From Cristatella mucedo (Eukaryota > Bryozoa > Phylactolaemata > Cristatellidae), in contig WPIO01000050.1 of assembly GCA_009760855.2 (NCBI GenBank), positions 1 through 64,000 of the forward strand: a stretch of 64,000 nt of DNA. The letters are read 5' to 3'. This document shows, one piece after another, positions 12,590-24,822 of the stretch. Made by a program: the position numbers and the translations under genes. The notes under the pieces were generated by a model. That model was given only the letters and a program-made list of their open reading frames with translations, ran no database searches and had not been told where the DNA came from. Positions within the stretch are counted from its first letter, which is position 1. Each line of letters starts with the position of its first letter.

Positions 12590-12950
12590 TTCCCCCCACG
12601 AACACAATCCTGGAACTCACTACTGAAGCTCGTCACGATTTACCGACATGACGATCTTTAAAAAGAAGCTGAAAATGCATATTTTCAGTCCAGCACTTTG
12701 TGAGTCTTTGTGATTCGTCTTTCGAGTGCATGTGCATGCTTACTTGTTTGTGCCTACTGCTTGGTGTGCCTACTGGTTTTGGATGCAACCACCAAATATT
12801 TGGTAATGCTCTATATGCAGCATCCGTACGAGTAAAAGTACCTGGTGGGAGATTCAGTTCCTAGGGTTTCTATACAAGTTTACTACTATTATATTACTTA
12901 AACATTTGCAAAGCACCCTCAAAGAACTCAATATATTTCTACGCAGATCC
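12590..12950. mobile_element. Decayed LINE remnants
   Basis: ATCCTGGAACTCACTACTG, then TCTTTAAAAAGAAGCTGAAA, looks like a WNSL...FKKKLK region on the + strand. 12,905-12,950 looks like the antisense family B hairpin. Confidence 0.3.
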
Positions 12951-13584
12951 GTTATGAGTATAGCTGTGCATCTTGCTAAATAGCTGAAGACTATCGCACT
13001 GAACAGCACCAGGCAACGTTGTATTTTTAACTGGCTTTCAGACATTAATTCAAACTGGAACTGTCTGCCATGTCATCTGCCGTTCAGGATCGCTGCGCTT
13101 TAAATGGCGAGCTTATAGGCTTGATCCGAACAACCGGAAAGCTGAGCTGGAGGAAGGCCGCGCTCTGACTCTCTAACCAGGGTCGGAGGCCCCCAGACTA
13201 CCACCGACTCACAACAACCGATAGGCGGTGGGGGGAACTGCCATAGGCTGGGGTACACACGCTCGCATAACGGTCACGACACTTTATAAGTACTGTACTG
13301 GGGGAGCTTCGCCGTTTGCATTAACCAAACCACGTTATGGAAAAACAAGTCCCGAGTACTGGGAAATCCTGTAAGGAACTCGTGTGTTTGGCTTCTTTTT
13401 TGAGTGACTTCTGATTAGGACATGTCGTAAACGTCAGTTGGCTCAAGCCTTTCGAAGCAGCGAAATAGAGATGGTCTCGAAGGGATCGGATACTATGCTG
13501 GTTTAAGGCTAAACGATTTGGACCGCAAGAGCCTCCGTGGTGCGTTGCCTAGCCAACCGGGGAAGCACCTCTGATTGGTAGACT

Positions 13585-13760
13585 GCCGGAAGAGAATGAA
13601 GCGACTTAAAAGTAAGTTTAGAAAACCTCGAAGACATTAGGCTGTTCGATGCGGAGCCAGTGCAGCTAGGTGAGAAGGGCGGCAATATACAATATTTGGT
13701 ATTCGCGACAGCCAGATTTAACTAGAAATCTGTGCACTAATTGCGAGCAGCTAATTTCGA
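13585..13760 (-). mobile_element. Degenerate LINE family B scrap
   Basis: GAATGAAGCGACTTAAAAGT and GCCAGTGCAGCTAGGTGAGA match the antisense RT region at 8,415-8,530. Confidence 0.45.
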
Positions 13761-13979
13761 AGAAAAGCCTAACTACGCACTGACCTGAATGTCGCTGGCT
13801 GCGAAACCAAGGCTCGCTCGACTGCGTTGAACCAGGCGCCGCAGCAAGCGCTGCTTTTTTTCGGCCCTGTTGCATCAGTGCCCTGCAGCCGCATGTGACC
13901 GTGACCTCCCCACGATCGAAATAGCCGCCGGCGCGCTTGTCTTGTTCATTCATATGTTGAAAGGTTTTGCTCGCAATCG

Positions 13980-14875
13980 GTTCTGCCAGCATACGTCGTG
14001 TTGAATTTGCACGTAATCTAGGCGTCCCGTTCCAATGTGACTTTTAAGTAGATGACCAAATCGGCTCCACAGCCAACATCTGCCTACTTTCATCCTCACA
14101 ACTTTGCTAAAATTGGGATTTGCATAGACATGGACACCGCGTTTAAATTGGTCCATGCATTTGTGACATCTCATCTCGACTTCTGTAAGCCCACTGCTTG
14201 CTGGTCAACCGGCCTTTCCAATCAGGCGGTGCTTACAGATGGTGCACAACTCTGGAGCAAGGCTTGTCTGTCAAGCGTCGCAGTTACCCAATTACACCAC
14301 TTCTCGCCGAAATTACTGGCTCCACGTCAAACAAACCATTGACTTCAAGGTTCTGTTCAAAGTTCTGTCACTCAGTTTTAGGTCCCTTCATTCTTTTGCT
14401 CCGGCTTTCCGCACAGATTTCTCACCTATCAGGCCAAGTATCGTAGCACTCCATTTTTATGCAATCTAATTCTTTGCTTATACCTCGTACAAACCTCAAA
14501 TCCTTTGGAGACAGCGCCTTTAGTTTGTATGCTCCCAAAGCGTGGAACTCACTATAGACTTGTGTCGTGACTTCTCCTGACTGGACCACATTTAAAAAGA
14601 AACTAAAGTGCATCTATGTATCATAGCATTTAGTGGTCCATATGATTCGTCCTTTATGTACTTATGGGCGCTCACACTGTGCATGCTGCTACTAACCTTA
14701 TTTGCATCCTGATCCGATCACCCTTAATCATGTTATTCTTGTTGTCACTGAGCGTGCTACCACTAACCATCCGATAGTGCCTCCAGAGCAGCAAATGTAA
14801 ACTGTGTAAATAGAGATTGATATCTCTAAGGGCACTATATCTAACAATATTTTTATTATCTATTTGTATTAGTAT
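13980..14875 (+). mobile_element. Degenerate LINE family B copy with tail
   Basis: From a relic of ARNLGV at about 14,010 through SHLDFC-like sequence, the TTFKKK region and a mutated 3' hairpin (AGAGATTGATATCTCT) to an AT-rich tail. Frames are broken. An antisense family B scrap lies at 13,585-13,760. Confidence 0.6.
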
Positions 14876-14924
14876 TATTTAAAGAGGCTTTAGCGCTAGA
14901 GAAGTTGGCTTTCCGGTATTTGCA

Positions 14925-15640
14925 CGCGGCCGTTTTGTCGAGAACGTTAGCTGTGAGAAAGTGTGGCACCGCGCCTCGATGTCGCTGCGTCATCTGCCTG
15001 CAACCGCTTCGCTAAACAATGACGGAGGAACAGAGCGCGGGCGAGCGGCGCTTGACGAGGCTCGAATTGTGTGACGTCTTCGCACGTCGCGTCCCAATCG
15101 TTTCTGCCAGAGGTCGGTGAAGCTCTGCGAAGACCCGAGCCCGGCTGACTCGCTGTGTGAGCGGCTTTCACACGAACGCGCTTAAGCCCGGAGGGAGGCA
15201 CGGCAATGCCACCACGCCGCCCATCACAAGGCCCCGTAGGCGCACGCATGCACCGTGCGCTCGGGTTCCGAGCCGCCGCAGCGTCCGGCGGCCATGCGCT
15301 CGCCTCAAATCGCACCTAGCTACTACAGTGAGTGCTCTTTTGGGGCACGGCAATCGGGTGCGTGCGTGCTTCTCGTACCGAGTTCTCGCTCCGTTGTTGC
15401 CCTAGCCGCGAGTGCCAGCTGAGGAAACGGACCTTTGCTGCCGCCGCCGCCGCCGCTGCTGCTACCGCCACTCCACGCTCCGACCTCGCCCGTTGCTGAG
15501 CGGCATGGCCCCGTTGACGGTTGCTCGGCTTCCGACGATGCAGTCGCCATCGCCGATGCTGCCATTGCTGCTGCTGCTGGCGTGCCCCTCATCGCAGAAC
15601 GCACCGGTGAGATTCCAATTTCTGACAAGGAAATCTCTTA
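14925..15640. other. CpG-rich block around the signal-peptide exon
   Basis: Dense CG dinucleotides compared with the LINE-rich flanks. Includes a GCC/GCT-rich run at 15,437-15,470. A likely promoter/5' region of the Kunitz gene, by inference. Confidence 0.4.
15505..15606 (+). CDS. Signal-peptide exon, candidate first coding exon of the Kunitz gene
   Basis: The ATG at 15505 opens a 34-codon stretch ending at a donor G|GTGAGA. A short basic/polar start is followed by a hydrophobic LPLLLLLAC core and small residues (PSSQ), typical of a secretory signal peptide. It lies in CpG-rich DNA after a (GCC)n-like 5' leader at about 15,437-15,470. The exon ends in phase 0, while the Kunitz exon at 17,982 starts in phase 1, so an unseen intermediate exon or a different donor is needed if they belong together. 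A second in-frame ATG (15,538) also precedes the hydrophobic core. Confidence 0.4.
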
Positions 15641-15644
15641 AAAA

Positions 15645-15817
15645 AATCCTAGCTGCTTAAACAGACTCTTTTTGTATAGCGATAGAAGAGCCTGTACGGC
15701 TATCACCGCCTCTTGCAGTGGCGATAAAGGATCGCCCACCGCAGGAATCGAACCCACGACCTAAGTCCTGAGGTCGTGAAAGCAACCGCCTTACCTAGTG
15801 TGCCATTACGGCTCTTC
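15645..15817 (-). mobile_element. tRNA-derived SINE
   Basis: Read on the minus strand it has an A-box-like TGGCACACTAGG, the arm CACGACCTCA..TTAGGTCGTG, a B box GGGTTCGATTCC, then a GGGCGATCCTTTATCGCCAC block and a tail AGCTAGGATTTTTTTAAGAG. It lies within the apparent Kunitz intron. Confidence 0.8.
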
Positions 15818-15829
15818 TGGCGATTGCTT

Positions 15830-16205
15830 CGGCTCCACTCACTTAGCGATTGTACCGTTCCTCTGCTTTAAGATCGTCAGGGACAGAACTTTCCGCTTTG
15901 CCGTCCTCTGCTGCCGAGTAAATTTCCTCAGACATTCTTACGCAGCGACATCTGCTCTCCAACGGTCGACTGTGGCACATATTTTTTCCAGTGGTCCGAG
16001 CTGCGATTTGCATTCTACTCACTTCATTAAGTGCCCTCCTGACTTAGCTGCGACTCTCACTTTCTATTTGCTGCCTCAGATGAAGTCTGTTGCCTACAAA
16101 ATGTGCATCGGAAGCCATTTAGGCTTTGGGTGTGCTGCATAAAAGTCAGCTGCGTAACACCCACACAGTCTTTGTGGCTTTGTGGAGTTACAGACAGAGA
16201 CACTT
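15830..16205 (+). mobile_element. Older LINE family A 3' fragment
   Basis: Degenerate match to 17,225-17,610: the blocks for SLPQFLR, the CYFHATHYLNC region, LRETKSVGY and the 3' end (CCCACACAGTCTTTGTGGC) are all recognisable. Confidence 0.65.
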
Positions 16206-17630
16206 TGCATTCGGCTTTTGCACTCGTTCCCTCTACCGCACCGAGTTAACAATGACATTCTACATGGCAACGACGACGGGAATGTCACTGCCCTAGCTCT
16301 GCTAGATCTGTCTGCTGCCTTCGACACCAATGATCACGAAGTTCTGCTTGAACGATTGAGAACAACGATCGGTCTGGCACACGAAGCACTTGCGTGGTTT
16401 AAATCCTACTTGTCTGATCGTGTTTAATCCGTGTCGTGTGGGGGTCAGGCCTCAGACATGAAAAGGGTCATCTGTGGAGTCTCTCAACGGTCTGTACTTG
16501 GTCTCTTGCTGTTCTCCATTTATACGCAACCTCTGGGAAAAGTGATTAAAACCCATGGAATAGGATATCACTTCTATGCTGACGATACTCAGTTGTATTT
16601 GTCATTTAAACCGTCGGAATCTGCTGCAGCAACTGAGAAACTGAATGCTTGCCTAGCCGATATTCGATCCTGGATGTCTGATAACTTCCTGAAATTAAAT
16701 GACGATAAAACCGAACTGCTTCTCATAGGACACCCTAAGCGTGTGGCTAGATTAATAGGCTTTGCTGTTCTAATAGGTGATGCTATTGTGCGACCTTCAC
16801 CACGTGCTGGTAATCTAGGTGTCGTGTTCGACAGCTGCCTCAATTTCAAAAGCTTCGTTCAGAAGACTGCTTCTAAAGCTAGCCATCACATCTGATCCCT
16901 TCCAAGATTAGGAGCTGTCTCCCACAGTGGCTTGTAAAAAATTTAACTAGCTCTTTAGTTCTGTCTTGGCTTGATTATTGTAGTTCCCTTTTGGCTGGGC
17001 TACCAAAGAAAGCTATTATGCCACTACAGCGGACTATGAATATGGCTGCAAGGCTGGTCTTCAAGTCCCAGCGGTTTGAGCACGTGTTACCTTTGCTGAA
17101 AGAGCTAGGATGGTTGCCGGTTGAGCAAAGGATACAGAGCAAAGTTCTTACGCTGACCCACAAGGCCCGCCACGGCTTGGCTTCTTCGTACCTAGCTGAA
17201 CTGCTGCATCAGTTTCAGCCTGTTCGCGCCCTCAGGTCCTGTGTGGACAATAAATTAGCTGTCCCATTCCTCCGCTTAAATACAGTTGGCAACAGAAGCG
17301 TTAGCTCTGCAGGTCCTAGACTGTGGAACTCGCTTCCACAATTCTTACGCAGCAACATCTACTCTCCAACTGCCGACTATGGCACATCTTTTTCAGCGGT
17401 CCTGAACTGCTACTTCCATGCTACTCACTACCTCAACTGCTCTCCTGACTCTGCTATGCTTCCCACTTTCTCTTTGTTGCGTGAGACGAAGTCTGTTGGC
17501 TACCGAATGCGTACCGAAAGCCGCTTAGGCTGTGAGTACGCTATACAAAACTCTCCTGCGTAACACCCACATGGTCTTTATGACTTTGTGGAGTTACTGA
17601 CGGAGATACATTAAATTACATTACACCGAT
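16206..17630 (+). mobile_element. LINE family A copy, RT fragment with stops
   Basis: It encodes RT motif A (LDLSAAFDTNDH), GVSQRSVLG, the YADDTQLYLS motif, LNDDKTELLL and the C-terminal domain to GPRLWNSLPQF. Stops at about 16,426 and 16,894 break it into three ORFs. The 3' end carries the GGAGATACATTA tail. It is very close to the 34 kb copy. It lies in the apparent intron of the Kunitz gene and is inserted at the end of an older family A fragment. Confidence 0.85.
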
Positions 17631-17981
17631 TCGCGACGATGCCCGCCGAATCAGTGCGAAGGTTATGTCGCGCCGACGCGTTTCAGTTGACCGCCGTCTT
17701 TCAGCTCAACGGTCCCGCGAGCTCGGGAGGCGCGAGTGCCGTTTCCGCCACCGCCAGCGGGACGAACGCTTATTTTCCAGCCGTCGTGATTTTTGCACCG
17801 CCGCCTCTTGCCTTTGGTTACGAGACGCTTCCCGCGCTTTGACGCGCGATGCTTTTCGCACTCGCTTGCCCGCTTTCGCCCCGCCTCGAATTTCCTTCCT
17901 GGGCATCGTGCCAAAGCAGCCGCCGCGCCAGCTTCCGGGGCTCGCTGGGCAGGAAACGCCGCATGTGAGCTCCGTTGACAG

Positions 17982-18146
17982 GCATCTGCTACCTGCAAAG
18001 CGCGAAGGGTCGCTGCAGGGCTTCGATGAAAATGTGGTACTTCGACGTCGACGGATCCAAGTGTTTGCCGTTCACTTATGCCGGCTGCGGCGGCCTGATC
18101 AATCAATTTAGCATGAAAGCGGCGCGCCAGAATAGATGCAAACAAG
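17982..18146 (+). CDS. Kunitz/BPTI-domain exon (protease inhibitor), fifth cysteine missing
   Basis: The translation matches the Kunitz fold by cysteine spacing: C1-x8-C2-x15-C3-x7-C4, then GG and an aromatic F at the usual place, and the last Cys at the right distance. The family's key segments WYFD, CLPFTYAGCGG and INQF are present. The residue after C2 is Arg, the P1 position, which predicts a trypsin-like target. The fifth cysteine position is Arg (CGC rather than TGC), so one of the three disulfides should be lost. The exon is bounded by CAG at 17,979-17,981 and AAG|GTCAGA at 18,146/18,147. It starts and ends in phase 1, the usual arrangement for Kunitz exons. An in-frame stop just upstream supports the acceptor. 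The product is probably secreted. Confidence 0.75.
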
Positions 18147-18453
18147 GTCAGATCCCAAGCGCACTGCGCGTCTCGCTCCTTTCCGAGCGCTTGCGTGGAA
18201 TTTTTGCATTCTGCACGCCGCGGCGGGTCCAGCCTCGGCGCTGGATTTAGGCAATCCGAGCTCGGAGAGCCGACAGAAGGCTCGCGACGGCTCGCGACGA
18301 CCACGGGCGGGCGTGTGCGCTCGCGGGCCGGACTTATTTCTCGAGCACCATCGTGGGCTGCTCCAGCGGATGAGAGCCCAGAAAAAATGCACGGTTTTCG
18401 CGATTTGGCAGCCGCGTTTCCGTCATATTCGCTTCGAGCGATCGTCGTATCAG

Positions 18454-18542
18454 ATCCGTTGGCTTCTTCCTTTCACTTCCCCGTCGCCTTTGCACACTAC
18501 TGCGCCGACGGCTCGTACCTGGGAGCCACCGGTAACAAGTAA
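18454..18542 (+). CDS. Possible terminal exon of the Kunitz gene
   Basis: A CAG acceptor at 18,451-18,453 opens a phase-1 frame of 28 codons plus TAA, which would continue the Kunitz exon in frame. The peptide contains FHFPVAF and one Cys; no domain is recognised. AATAAA occurs at about 18,639, roughly 100 bases after the stop. The case rests on phase and polyadenylation signal only. Confidence 0.28.
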
Positions 18543-19860
18543 CGTCGAAGATAAACGACGCACATGGCAGGCACGGCGCCGAGGGCCGCGGTGGAGTAAC
18601 AAAAGCTTCAAGTTGGAAAGTAGAGGAACCGCGCTGAAAATAAAAACGATAAAAACTCTTTGGCTAGCTTATTCCAGTGGGGCAGTGGAGGATGAAAGAA
18701 AGTACGCGGGCGACGGAGACAGCGGCTCTATCGCGACATGCGACGTTCCGCTTGCAGACGACGCTTCATCCGTCTTGTGGCTTTTTGAGCTCTCTGGCCG
18801 CAGACGCCGGCTAATGCCCGTGGCCTCGACTGCAGCTGAATAAACTAGATCGCGAGCATTTCTCTATCGGAGTCAGGCGCCATTTGCCACCGCCGCCGCC
18901 GCCGCCAATGCTACCGCCCGCTCGGCGGCCGCAGGTCTGCCGGCTAGTCAAAGTTTCGGTTTCGAGAATCGTCGTGGGGCGGTCTACTTGCCACAGTGGC
19001 TACCCACACTCGCCTTTCGTGAAGGCATCAACTCGCCGTGTAACGACCGAGCCGCCATACCGTTTACGTCCTTTTTTTTTAGCTACAACATGCCAGCCGT
19101 AGACGTACGGAGGGACGGAGTCGCAGAATGTCGAACGGCGGTTCGAGATCAAACCGTTCTTGGTCACGTGCACGCCGAGCGCACACTCAGGTCAGCCTCG
19201 CTCTCCGACTACGCTTCATTCTGGCTGCGCCTCACCCCGACTCGCTGCAAGGCGGCTCCGTTGCGACCGCGAGCTTCACCGGCGAGCGGCCAGCTGTCGC
19301 GCCGCGGCTGACGCAACAATGTCGCACCGAGGCTGCACCTGCGGCTATTGCTAGCCCGTTGCTCCGTTTTTACGTGCGTGCATGCGCGTTATGGACCGCA
19401 CGCGTTCGCTAGCGGCCCGATTTGCAGCCGCTCGCGTCGGCCACCACCGCTATGCGCAGCGAGCACACTCGCTGGCAACCATCACTGGCCATCAGCCAAT
19501 GAAACTGTTGAAAGCAGAGCGGCCTCGGCGGCAAGCATTCGCAGAGTCTCGCATCCGGTGTGGGAGGCGCGAGCGGAAGTTTCCAATAGGAGGCCGAACG
19601 CGTCGACTACCCTGGCGACGGCAGAAAAGTGGCCGCCCGTCTAGTCTCGAGGCGTGAGCAGCGCGGCCGCTCTCTCGCGAGCGGCCGCCTGTCGACGCTC
19701 TCTCGAGAACGCGCGAGAGCCGCTCGGCCGTGCACTCCTTTCCGGGTAGCGGTACGCTGGGCACGGCTGCCGCGCGGCGCTCGGTGGCGCCGGAGAATTG
19801 GCCGGAGGCAATAGCTAAAGCGGATTCGTCGGCTATCGTATCCCGACGCTCTCGGCTGCG

Positions 19861-19980
19861 GCGCATCGACGGCGGCAAATGGCCGCCCTAGCCACCATAA
19901 TCCTTTTCCAGCGCATCGACGGCGGCAAATGGCCGCCCTAGCGACCAAAGTCATTTTCCAGTGCATCGACGGCAGCAAAA
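19861..19980. repeat. 50-bp tandem repeat, about 2.4 copies
   Basis: Units 19,861-19,910 and 19,911-19,960, then a partial unit to 19,980. Each starts with G(C/T)GCATCGACGGC. Confidence 0.9.
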
Positions 19981-21465
19981 CTGTTATCATCCTATCGCGA
20001 TATCAAGCTCCCGAGTAAATGAAAGAGTCGCAAAATACAAATGCTGGCCTAATAAAAACCTTTCGACCAAGACTGCGCTCAAAACTATAGTGCGGCAGCC
20101 ATTCTAAAATGGTCTCGTCCGTCCGAGCGCTATCCGCTGTTTTTAAGCTAGGTGGTTCGCGGCTTCCTCGTCACGGAAAAAACTAGGCCGCCGAAAATTG
20201 AGCGCCGAACGGCTCTAGTCTCATCTGATGCGCAATGAACGCTGGCAAAGGCTGAGCCTTGCATTAATGCTGGCAACCTTTAAGCGCAGAATCAATGAAC
20301 GCGCAGGTATGCCGCCAGCAGGGGAGCATGGCGGCTATGAAGAGCTGCCGTGCTGCCCTAAATGTTCAGTATGTATAACTTGGAAGCTCATTTGACAGTA
20401 AGGGATGGTAAGAGGCGTTCGCTGAACAACTGCCACCACGACGTACGCCGACGGCTCCGTAGTCTATAGCTCGAATGAGCTCAAACGAGCCAACTGCTGA
20501 AACATCTCCGACTGCCTATCTATCTCAAGGTGTCAGGAGTTAATTCGGCCTCGGCCGTAGATTATCGCGTCGTCGGTCCCTAGCCATTTCTATTCAGGAA
20601 CAGCGACTGACGACTGATGTCCGTCTGAATCTGCCCGATTAAGCTGCTCGCCGTTTTCTCCGCCGCCGCGAGTCCTTGACCCTGCGTCCGGCCACGAGCG
20701 GTTACCGCCGTTGTCGCCATCCAAAGAGTAAATGGAAAAGTGACGGCCCGAGCGCGAACTCTTCCGAAACAACGTCTGTTGCACTGTGGCGCTGCTTCGC
20801 TGGCCATCGTACGATACTACCGATAGTCCATAGGCTGCGAGTGAGTGAACAACGCAAAACTCTCTCTACGCGTCCATATTGTATTTGCTTGGCTTTGCAG
20901 GGTCACTGACGTCACTAACGGCGTCACTTACGAGTACCTGGCGACAAGAGACGCGTTACATTACGCAGTGCATATGAGCTCAACCGAGCAGTCACTTCAT
21001 GGGTGCAGCTGCTAGTTTGTATGCACGAATATACAGGCTGATCTTTTGAATCAGCGTTTGAAGAAAACCGATAGCGATAATGGCTTGTTGTTGGAAAAAG
21101 AAAGCTGTGAGCTTGCCTCAGAAAACCGAATCTCTATCCAGGCGCTTCACACGTCGCTACGTCGTACGATAATTGATAGCATACACGTTTTGATAGCATA
21201 CAGGATTGATGCGTGGAAAGCGGCGTCGGCGAGGTAATGAGTAGCGAACCTGCGAGGTCAGCGTGCTAGAGCAGACGACACTCGTGCTGACCCACTGACT
21301 GGCGGCGGTACATCCGGCTAGCAAGCAGGATGCTCTGAATAGCACGCGCCGCTACGCACACCGACGAAAGGGAAAGACGTTGAATTTTTTGGAGATCAGT
21401 GACGCTGCGCCGGAGGGCCGGAGCAGATGCGCGATAAGCTGAAACTTACGCGACGCTATATTCAA

Positions 21466-21648
21466 TGCCGCAATGGCTCACTAATTAAGGCGGTTGCTTT
21501 TCACGACCTCGGTTACGAGGTCGTGGGCTCGAATCCTGTATTGGGCGATCCTTTTATTGCCCCTGCAAGTGCTGGCAATAGCCGTAAAGGCTCCTTTTTG
21601 CTATACAGAAAGGAGGCTGTTAAGTCAGCAGGTATTTATTTATAATGC
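21466..21648 (+). mobile_element. tRNA-derived SINE
   Basis: ATGGCTCACTAATTAAGGCG (A-box region), hairpin arms CACGACCTCG/CGAGGTCGTG, B-box variant GGGCTCGAATCC and the GGCTGTTAAGTCAGCAGG end. Confidence 0.78.
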
Positions 21649-21649
21649 T

Positions 21650-23700
21650 AGTGGTGATCTTAAAGGGCCACGAGTGAGTTACTGGCTGTCGGCTCATATA
21701 TCAACCGCCGCGCTGGTTTGGTCCGCAGGTTAGAGTGCCCGCCCGAGCTCTCTTCGACGCTCGAACCTCGAGGCACACGCGTGAAGCGCCTGGTTAGGGA
21801 TTAATTTCTCTTAGGATGCCCAATTATTTAACCATAGACCCGATAATGCAACAAAGTTGTGTTTAGTGCGAGTTGCGGGGAGGCGATTAGACGCAGAGGA
21901 GCTGGGCGGGAAGTGCGGGAGTGCTTCCGAGAGTGCGGTCAGTGGCGGAAGGACAGATTTCGATGGAAAAAGGTTAGATAGGTAAGCTGGTGTGAGCAGT
22001 AAGATTACCCGTGAGCTAGACTAGGAAATTTTTAAATCGATTTGACGCTTAATATGGATCCTGTTAAGCTCGGCAGAAAATAGTGTGGCGAAAGTGGTAG
22101 CTACGCCCTTGACGTTAGACATTACGAGCCAACGGCTTTTGCATCGATTGAAGAAAGTTAAAGGTCACACAGAAGTGGTCCTGAATAGAAGCAATTGCGA
22201 CACTCTGCAGGCGACGTCACTAGCACAGGAACTAGCTAGGTTCCTTAATCTTATCTAAGCGTGAATGCATTCTGGTTACGTTCCTTCGCTGAAACTAGGT
22301 AGGCTTAACTCTCGAGGAAATGGGCTCATTTAAAGAAGAATCATTTTGGAACAGTAACCCTCAATTGCGGCAAGTCGTTTATGGAATGATGCTAGCTGAA
22401 AAAATCATGTTGGCTTGCATCTTATGACTTTAAAGCGACACTGGATTTTACCATTACTACTAGGCCGGTCTTATATCGTCAGCTTGTACTAGGAAGTTAG
22501 TGTGCGCCCAAACGAGAACGTCGTACACACGGGCTATAAGGGAATTGAGAGAATCACATGAAGACCAAGGCTTCAAGGAAATGTCCCACGGAAAGGTAGA
22601 GCCGACGTTGAGGATCGGTGTAGAAGCTTAAAGTCAAGGTCGCCTTCGGTGGTGGCATTTGCCGGAGAGCGAGCGTAGACTCTGGAACGAGTCAGGCTAA
22701 AAGAGACCGGACCCTGATCTTGAACCATGCTGCAGGTGCTACCTGGATGACCGAAAGCCGATTACGGGAGCGCTACAGCATTTTTCAATGAGCTGTGACC
22801 TAATTTGGCGAAGCACTGTGGAAGTGATAGCCGGAAGTGTAGATAGGCGCTCCAGTAGGATCTGGTGGCCAATTGTATCAAACGCTACTGACAGATATAG
22901 AAATAGTAGCAAAAAGACCTTTCCACGATCGCTTTTGCTACGTAGCTCAATACAACAGAAAAGTCGAGCAGCTTCCGCGGACCGGTTAGCTCTACATGCC
23001 AATTTATACTCTCGAAGCACTATAAAAAATGACCCGCTATTATTATTATTATTATTCTCTTCACCCAGACATTCCCTAGCGCTGAAGTACCTCATCGGTC
23101 ACATAATTTGCTTATAGATACATTTTAACTAGAGCTATCATAAGTTACTTGCATCGTCTGCCATAAGTCGTACGACGCCTGACGAAAGTTGTCAGGCTGC
23201 TTATTCCAAGCTCGCGGCGACTGCTTCATACATTAAAGATCCGTTGCCACTTTTCATACTGGATGGTCTTGTCTTGGCGGTAAATTACTGTCTATTAAAC
23301 TATTGATTATTTTTATGCTCATAATTTAGAAATATCAATTTAGAAGCAAACTCGGGCATGTCTAGTTCAAGGTGAGCGGTTTACGACGGCATGGTATACA
23401 AATGACCGGAAAATTCACTGAGGAAATGTTTCATATAAACTGAGGCTATCGGGTCGTGCGGGCTCAATCATTGCCTTCCATCTTTACTTTAAGTGCAAGC
23501 TTGAAGTATATGGCCTAGCGTCGATGTGATAACTCCGCTACCGAACGTAACATTCTTTCTGTAAAGGACGTCACATCTTCGGGGACTGCTGAAAACGAGT
23601 TACCTCTCTGGGTGGTTCAATGCCTCCGTGACGTGCTGCTGGCACGTCGGAGAAAGCGTCATGTGCTTGTTCGTCTGCGACCATGGGTGGCCGGCCGCAC
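21650..23700. other. Unassigned sequence apart from the RT scrap at 22.7 kb
   Basis: 21,710-21,780 weakly resembles a tRNA/SINE head but is too degenerate to call. Confidence 0.3.
22739..23060 (-). mobile_element. LINE RT motif A scrap with (ATT)n run
   Basis: The minus strand reads LYLSVAFDTIGHQILLERL, typical of RT motif A. An (ATT)n run occupies 23,037-23,056. Confidence 0.5.
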
Positions 23701-23756
23701 AGATAGTAGAGAACTTAAGCATTTACAGGACATGAATGACACTTCTCCCTTCTCTA

Positions 23757-23876
23757 TCGCTCTCTCTCTCTCTCTGTCTCTCTCTCTTTCTCTCTCTTGC
23801 TGTCTCTCTCTCGCCCGCTCTCCTATGACTACGGCTCGACTCGCTTCTTCTCGATAGCCCTCTCTGTCTCGCGGTG

Positions 23877-23949
<73 letters not shown>

Positions 23950-24475
23950 TTCATCTTCACTCTACCTTCCAGTCACTTTCATTCATATCTATTAATTTAT
24001 TTTTGTCGTCTTTTTCAAACTCGCTTCTGCTATACCATCTAAGTTATGGATTCAGTCTCTTTCTCTCGCTGACCCACTATTTCTTCTTTTCCGTCAACTC
24101 TCTTCATTCGCTGTCTGACTTATTCTCTATGGCATTATTTCACAGTCGCTTGGCCTCTCGTCTTTCTCACGTCTGAACTCGGCTTGCTCCCGGTGTCTCT
24201 CTCACACCCTGTCTCTCTCTATGTCTCGGTTTTTCACGCACCCTGTCACTCTCGCCCTGTATCTTTCGCTGATTTTATATCTCCCTTACTCTCTCATTCT
24301 CTGTGACTGTCTAAGCCTCTGTCTCTGCCTCTCTATCACACCCTTTCTCTCTCTCCCTCTCTTTCTCTCTCCCTCTCTCTATCTCACTTTCTGTCTATAT
24401 CTCTCCTTGCATCTCACTCACTATTATTTTTCTTTGTCTCTTCTCTCTCTCTCTCTCTCTAGCTCTATATCCATG
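23757..24475. repeat. (TC)n and TC-rich tracts
   Basis: Pure (TC)n at about 23,878-23,945 and many shorter runs in a C/T-rich strand. Confidence 0.9.
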
Positions 24476-24480
24476 GAGAT

Positions 24481-24822
<342 letters not shown>

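Larger units (their letters stand above)
9040..13580. other. Mostly unassigned sequence with LINE/SINE scraps
   Basis: Only the scraps at 10.1, 11.3-11.5 and 12.6-12.95 kb are recognised. Confidence 0.3.
18150..21460. other. CpG-rich block grading into plain sequence; no further gene recognised
   Basis: GC- and CpG-rich to about 20,000. Many long ORFs on both strands reflect base composition. Apart from the possible last Kunitz exon and the 50-bp repeat, nothing was identified. Confidence 0.4.

Noticed and set aside
15735-15810. A functional tRNA gene (A and B boxes present)
   Set aside because: The same tRNA-like head occurs in several dispersed copies with a common non-tRNA tail, so it is a SINE.
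17663-18304. A 213-codon minus-strand ORF over the Kunitz exon
   Set aside because: It is Arg/Ala-rich without a domain, while the + strand shows a clear Kunitz signature with splice sites.
21700-21790. A tRNA-like sequence GGTTAGAGTGCCCGCC
   Set aside because: No paired arms could be found and the B box is poor.
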